Made by a program: the position numbers and the translations under genes. Of a stretch of DNA of 10,469 nucleotides, positions 7,368 through 10,469 are shown one piece after another. Below the pieces are notes generated by a model that saw only the letters and a program-made list of their open reading frames with translations, ran no database searches and was not told where the DNA came from. The stretch's first letter is position 1, and each line of letters opens with the position of its first letter. This DNA is from an uncultured Bacteroidales bacterium (GTDB taxonomy: Bacteria > Bacteroidota > Bacteroidia > Bacteroidales > P3): positions 1 to 10,469 of the forward strand of contig CAMWSI010000015.1 of NCBI GenBank assembly GCA_947176875.1, written 5' to 3'.

Positions 7368-8185
7368 ATTTCGTCAATATCAATTTCTTGGTTAATAATT
7401 ATCTTCCAGCGCTTGTCACGCTCATTGTCATCCCGTTTTTCTACCGAAGGCTTCAGTGCGGTGAACTTGAACTTGACTCCAGTCTTCATACAAAGGTCAA
7501 ACCACTGATTTTCCACGTCATCCAACTGCAGTACTCTTAAAAGATACCCAAGCCTTTGCAATATCGGACAACCATATTGTTGGATCAACTCCAACTGACC
7601 TTCATTCAACTCCAGTTTTTCAGCAAGTTCATAGAGAATCTCCGCCACACGGCTCAAACCGCCTACCTTACGCTCATCCTGCACAAGGTCAAGGGCTGTC
7701 ATCAAGGGTAAAGAAACGTTCATGTATCCTCCCTCGGTTCTCACTTCCTCGGTAAAGCGCATGTCTATGGATTTCTTCTTGAATAAGAGTAGTTTAGTTC
7801 CGACCCTCACTCCATTTCTCAATGCTGCCCCATCCACGGTAACAAAGAAGGACATTGCTCTTTGGTGACCTGCACCATGCAGACCAGCAGCCGTCAGAAG
7901 CGAAACATAGTATTTTCTGCCTAGGAACTGCATCAGTTCGTCAATGTAGTATGAAGGTGGAACCTCTCCCTTCAGCTTATACTGAATCGGGACGATGACA
8001 TAAAAGTTTTGCCAAGGCGACACTATCCAACCGGCATTAATCAATCTGCTCAACGCAACAGCCTGAGAGCCTTCAGTTATATTGGCAAAAGCACGCTTAA
8101 AGTCATCCTTTGTAAAGAACGACTTGCCTCTCATTGCTCTCTGGTTGAGCCAATCTATGTAATCGTTAGTATTTATTCGCGCCAT
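7364..8185 (-). CDS. abiEi: AbiEi-family antitoxin / autorepressor (type IV toxin-antitoxin)
   Basis: 273 residues from the ATG at 8185-8183 (MARINTNDYIDWLNQRAMRG). It matches the larger AbiEi type. The N-terminal winged helix-turn-helix (about 8-70) contains FTKDDFKRAF and SQAVALSRLINAGWI, with the recognition region near 38-52. The AbiEi antitoxin region follows, including YYVSLLTAAGLHGAGHQRAM (92-111), the GGLSRVAEILYELAEKL helix (175-191) and LQRLGYLL (209-216). Proteins of this family both repress their own operon and neutralise the AbiEii toxin. Here the operator is probably the 13-bp inverted repeat at 8202-8236, which spans the predicted promoter. It is the first gene of the - strand operon and overlaps abiEii by 4 bp, the usual order for this system. 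No damage is visible. Confidence 0.9.
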   Translation of the reverse strand: MARINTNDYIDWLNQRAMRGKSFFTKDDFKRAFANITEGSQAVALSRLINAGWIVSPWQNFYVIVPIQYKLKGEVPPSYYIDELMQFLGRKYYVSLLTAAGLHGAGHQRAMSFFVTVDGAALRNGVRVGTKLLLFKKKSIDMRFTEEVRTEGGYMNVSLPLMTALDLVQDERKVGGLSRVAEILYELAEKLELNEGQLELIQQYGCPILQRLGYLLRVLQLDDVENQWFDLCMKTGVKFKFTALKPSVEKRDDNERDKRWKIIINQEIDIDEI

Positions 8186-8201
8186 ACAATTGTTTTTAAA
8201 G

Positions 8202-8236
8202 TTGCAAAATTTAACATAATTTGTTTAATTCTGCAA
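8202..8236 (-). promoter_or_regulatory. abiE promoter with overlapping inverted-repeat operator
   Basis: Inverted repeat with arms TTGCAAAATTTAA (8202-8214) and TTTAATTCTGCAA (8224-8236), 11 of 13 positions complementary, with a 9-bp spacer. On the - strand the same DNA reads as a candidate Bacteroidetes promoter: TTG (8236-8234), a 20-bp spacer, then TAAATTTTG (8213-8205), about 20 bp before the abiEi ATG. The arms thus cover both promoter elements, as expected for an operator bound by dimeric AbiEi. The -7 box departs from the consensus by one extra base. Confidence 0.5.
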
Positions 8237-8270
8237 TTACAACTGCAAAGTTAAACGTTTCCTTTCAACT

Positions 8271-8284
8271 GACCAAGAAAAATT
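8271..8284 (+). repeat. Right copy of direct repeat GACCAAGAAAA flanking the abiE island
   Basis: Counterpart of 6233-6245, differing by one A in the homopolymer. It sits upstream of the abiE promoter, and GC-rich sequence resumes just after it. Confidence 0.5.
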
Positions 8285-8295
8285 GTCTCATTAGA

Positions 8296-8330
8296 GCGGT
8301 TTGGAAATGCGCTCGGCTTGCATTATCTTT
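8296..8330 (+). repeat. 35-bp direct repeat, copy 1 (promoter-like)
   Basis: Identical over 35 bp to 8512-8546. It contains TTTG (8300-8303), a 20-bp spacer and TATCTTT followed by A (8324-8331), so the -7 box lacks only the last G of the consensus. It could act as an extra, weaker upstream promoter for the YitT gene or be a duplicated remnant. Confidence 0.75.
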
Positions 8331-8384
8331 ACTCGGCCTGCGGCCTCGTCAAGATAAGCGGTGCCTCGGCATTCGACGCAAGGA

Positions 8385-8512
8385 CGTGTGGGAAGGCACG
8401 CATAACACAATATGTATTTTGGTTGCGGGACACCCGGCTTTTAGAAAACAAGTTTTCAAAGCCGATGTCCCGCAACCAAACGCCACTCCGTGGCGACGTG
8501 CCTTCCCACACG
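8385..8512. repeat. Nested hairpin element (128 bp, MITE-like)
   Basis: The ends are perfect 16-bp inverted repeats, CGTGTGGGAAGGCACG (8385-8400) and its reverse complement (8497-8512). Inside, an approximately 24-bp second pair (8418-8441 against 8458-8480) pairs except for one mismatch and one extra base. A terminal GAAAAC AA GTTTTC (8444-8457) closes it. A separate small hairpin, CGCCAC TCC GTGGCG (8481-8495), sits in the right half. There is no coding potential of note. The strict nesting is typical of a structured RNA or a small non-autonomous mobile element. Confidence 0.65.
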
Positions 8513-8547
8513 CGGTTTGGAAATGCGCTCGGCTTGCATTATCTTTG
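8512..8547 (+). promoter_or_regulatory. Promoter of the YitT-family gene (35-bp repeat, copy 2)
   Basis: A near-ideal Bacteroidetes sigma-ABfr promoter: -33 TTTG (8516-8519), 20-bp spacer, -7 TATCTTTG (8540-8547). Transcription would begin near 8555, giving a leader of about 60 nt before the ATG at 8616. The left end coincides with the last base of the hairpin element. Confidence 0.75.
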
Positions 8548-8615
8548 CGGCCGCGTGAAAATGCCGTTTGTATAGATTCCAGACTGCATTTCAAGAGAGA
8601 AGTACCTGTACGGAT

Positions 8616-9569
8616 ATGAGTGAACAAGCAAGCCCTAAAAAATCGTTCTGGAAAGAACTTCTACCAACCAAACCGTTGGATAAGAAACAGATTCAAAGAG
8701 AAATAAAGAGTTACGTCGTCATCACGCTCTGCCTTTGCCTTTACGCTTTCGCGCTCGTGATGTTCATCATCAATTCGCACATCGTCAGCGGCGGCGTGAA
8801 CGGTATCTCCACCTTGCTTTATTACGCGTCCAACCATTGGATTCCCGTCGGTATATCGGCCTTTATCATCAATGGAGTCTTATTGCTCATCGGCTTCAAG
8901 ATACTTGGCAATGCCTTTGGATTCAAAACAATATGGGCTATTTTCTTCCTGTCTTTCTTCGTAACGGTTTGGCAAGGCATCCTCAAGCAGCCCGTCTTGG
9001 ATCAGGACCCGTTCCTGTCGGCCGTCATCGGCGGCGCGCTCATCGGGCTATCCATCGGTACGGCCTTCAATTACGGCGGCAGCACGGGCGGAACCGACAT
9101 CGTGGCGCTCATCGTCACCAAATTCTACAACATCAGCCCGGGACGCGTTATCCTCTATTGCGACCTCTGCATCATATCGTCCTCTTTCATCGTGTTTTAC
9201 TATTTCTTGGGCAAAACGCCGGAAGAGTCGTTGCGCGTCGTGCTGTACGGTTTCGTCGTCATGACGGTGACTTCCTACACGATCGACCTCATCGTCATGG
9301 GCGCGCAGTCAAGCGTGCAGATGCTCATTTCCTCCCGCAAACATGAGGAAATCGCCGCGATGATCAGCAACGAGATGCACCGCGGGGTCACGCTCTTGGA
9401 TGCCAAGGGCTTTTATTCGAAAGAACAGTCGAACGTCCTGCTCGCCGTTGTGCGTAAATACGAGATGCAAAACGTATTGCGCCGCATACGCGACATTGAC
9501 CCCGACGCGTTTACGAGCGTGACGAAAGCCACGGGGGTATATGGCAAAGGCTTTCAGGCTTTGAAATAG
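8616..9569 (+). CDS. YitT family membrane protein (YitT_membrane + DUF2179)
   Basis: 317 residues from the ATG at 8616 (MSEQASPKKSFWKELLP). The frame is open further upstream, but only through leader sequence directly after the promoter. After a basic cytoplasmic N-terminus (1-30) there are about five to six membrane segments between 33 and 235. The family signatures are NSHIVSGGVNGIS (53-65) and NYGGSTGGTDIVAL (152-165). The C-terminal soluble DUF2179 domain (about 238-317) shows RGVTLLDAKGFYS (256-268) and ends VTKATGVYGKGF. YitT-like proteins are widespread, often duplicated, and of uncertain biochemical role; a transporter or ligand-sensing function is only inferred. The gene has its own promoter and a probable terminator, so it looks monocistronic. 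Codon use is like the GC-rich core genes. Confidence 0.88.
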   Translation: MSEQASPKKSFWKELLPTKPLDKKQIQREIKSYVVITLCLCLYAFALVMFIINSHIVSGGVNGISTLLYYASNHWIPVGISAFIINGVLLLIGFKILGNAFGFKTIWAIFFLSFFVTVWQGILKQPVLDQDPFLSAVIGGALIGLSIGTAFNYGGSTGGTDIVALIVTKFYNISPGRVILYCDLCIISSSFIVFYYFLGKTPEESLRVVLYGFVVMTVTSYTIDLIVMGAQSSVQMLISSRKHEEIAAMISNEMHRGVTLLDAKGFYSKEQSNVLLAVVRKYEMQNVLRRIRDIDPDAFTSVTKATGVYGKGFQALK

Positions 9570-9595
9570 ACCGCCGGATTTTCCGGACGCGCAAG

Positions 9596-9634
9596 CCGGT
9601 GCCGGGCGGCCATTCCACAACAGGCACGGTTTTT
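9596..9634 (+). terminator. Candidate intrinsic terminator after the YitT gene
   Basis: CCGGTGCC (9596-9603) pairs with GGCACGG (9623-9629) through one bulged base, with a loop of about 19 nt, and is followed directly by TTTTT (9630-9634). A smaller CCGGA TTT TCCGG hairpin lies just before it (9574-9586). The long loop and bulge make this moderate evidence. Confidence 0.45.
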
Positions 9635-9639
9635 GTAGG

Positions 9640-9784
9640 GAACCCGGTGCGACCCGAATGCACCGACCGGCGTACGGGCGGCCGCCGCGGGGCCTACTCG
9701 ATGAAACGGCGGCAGATTGTTGGATAACAAGCAAGTTACAATAGCAATAATAGAAAGAAGTAAAAAAGAAAAGGATTTAAACGT
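9640..9784 (+). other. pckA upstream region
   Basis: It holds a further hairpin, CGGTGC (9645-9650) / GCACCG (9660-9665), then very GC-rich sequence to about 9710. An A-rich leader (about 9736-9784) follows, which probably serves translation initiation in place of a Shine-Dalgarno site. A TTG pair at 9717-9722 could be a -33 element, but no matching TAnnTTTG is found downstream, so no promoter is called. Confidence 0.35.
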
Positions 9785-10469
9785 ATGAACCAGAATCTGG
9801 AACAAATCCGTAAAGACCTGGCGTCTTACGGCATCGAGAATGTCAAGGACATCTACTACAATTTGTCTTATGACGAATTGTACGAACACGAAACCAAAGC
9901 CGGCCTGACCGGTTTCGACCGCGCCTATCTGACCGATATGGGCGCCGTAAGCGTGGATACGGGCGAATTTACCGGCCGTTCCCCCAAAGACAAATATATC
10001 GTCAAGGAAGCCAGTTCGGAAAAGAACGTATGGTGGGCGCAAGCCGGCCGCAAGGGTTCCGACAACAAGGCCATCTCGCCCGAACTGTGGGAGAAGCTCT
10101 ACAAGAAAGGCAGCCAGCAGCTTTCGGCCAAGAACCTGTATGTTCAGGACGGCTATGTGGGCGCGAACCCCAACAGCCGCATCTGCATCCGCGTCGTGAC
10201 CGAAGTGGCCTGGCAGGCGCATTTCGTCAAGAACATGTTTATCCGTCCGAGCGAAGAAGACCTCAAGACGTTCAAACCCGACTTCATCATGCTCAACGCC
10301 TGCAAGACGACCTATCCCGACTTCAAGGCCGAAGGCATGAACAGCGAGGTGTTCGTGGCTTTCCACTTAGGCCTGAAACGCGCCGTTATCGGCGGTACGT
10401 GGTACGGCGGCGAAATGAAGACAGGCCTTTTCTCGGTCATGCACGACTTTTTGCCGCTCACCGGCATGG
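9785..10469 (+). CDS. pckA: Phosphoenolpyruvate carboxykinase (ATP), N-terminal part, runs off the window
   Basis: 228 codons are visible of a protein normally about 530-540 residues long, starting at MNQNLEQIRKDLASYGI. The enzyme interconverts oxaloacetate + ATP and PEP + CO2 + ADP in the cytoplasm; in anaerobic Bacteroidetes it commonly runs in the CO2-fixing direction towards succinate and yields ATP. Diagnostic segments are TGRSPKDKYIV (63-73, substrate-binding Arg65) and IGGTWYGGEMKTGLFSVM (202-219). Lys212 of E. coli numbering is kept, but the next residue, a Lys that ligands Mn2+ in the E. coli enzyme (Lys213), is Thr here. The P-loop kinase motif and later metal ligands lie beyond the window. 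The start is supported by the A-rich leader and by alignment of the N-terminus with Bacteroides homologues from memory. Confidence 0.93.
   Translation, partial: MNQNLEQIRKDLASYGIENVKDIYYNLSYDELYEHETKAGLTGFDRAYLTDMGAVSVDTGEFTGRSPKDKYIVKEASSEKNVWWAQAGRKGSDNKAISPELWEKLYKKGSQQLSAKNLYVQDGYVGANPNSRICIRVVTEVAWQAHFVKNMFIRPSEEDLKTFKPDFIMLNACKTTYPDFKAEGMNSEVFVAFHLGLKRAVIGGTWYGGEMKTGLFSVMHDFLPLTGM

Noticed and set aside
8202..8248. CRISPR-like short repeats (three TGCAA occurrences upstream of abiEi)
   Set aside because: The repeats are only 5-6 bp and irregularly spaced; they are better explained as part of the operator inverted repeat.
8385..8512. Invertible promoter (phase variation) flanked by the 16-bp inverted repeats
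   Set aside because: The segment between the repeats contains no promoter elements, only the inner hairpin, so inversion would change little; no invertase is nearby.
9554..10366. 270-codon - strand frame opposite pckA
   Set aside because: The + strand sequence is unambiguous PEP carboxykinase; the antisense frame is a composition artefact.

Overview
The window reads as a chromosomal segment of a Bacteroidota member, most likely order Bacteroidales. The evidence is the close Bacteroides-type AsnRS and ATP-dependent PEP carboxykinase sequences, a textbook Bacteroidetes promoter (TTTG, 20 bp, TATCTTTG) ahead of the YitT gene, and A-rich leaders instead of strong Shine-Dalgarno sites. The core genes look GC-rich, so a high-GC gut lineage such as an Alistipes-like Rikenellaceae is possible, but that is a guess.

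Left part (1-3530, + strand) is a tight cluster. It holds the 3' part of a lysine/alanine-rich protein with AT-hook motifs, then asnS (asparaginyl-tRNA synthetase), then an outer-membrane beta-barrel protein of the BamA/TamA type whose ATG overlaps the asnS stop codon. asnS is interrupted: one base is missing at about 878-879. This is probably a sequence error, because the gene is otherwise perfect and should be essential.

Between convergent genes lies an approximately 125-bp imperfect palindrome (3533-3656). On the - strand follow a 12-TM MFS transporter and, upstream and overlapping it, a CNNM/CBS-domain (HlyC/CorC-like) membrane protein.

The centre (about 6233-8284) is an AT-richer acquired island carrying a type IV AbiE toxin-antitoxin pair on the - strand: abiEi (antitoxin/autorepressor) and abiEii (nucleotidyltransferase toxin), which overlap as ATGA. 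A 13-bp inverted repeat sits on the predicted abiE promoter. Just after abiEii lies a previously unlabelled 62-codon reading frame that becomes continuous if two homopolymer indels are undone. A GACCAAGAAAA direct repeat occurs at both edges of the island.

The right part (8285-10469, + strand) has a structured intergenic region: a 35-bp promoter-bearing sequence present twice in direct orientation, with a 128-bp nested hairpin element between the copies. A YitT-family membrane protein follows, then a GC-rich hairpin-containing spacer, and then the 5' 228 codons of pckA, which runs off the end. No RNA genes or CRISPR arrays were seen.
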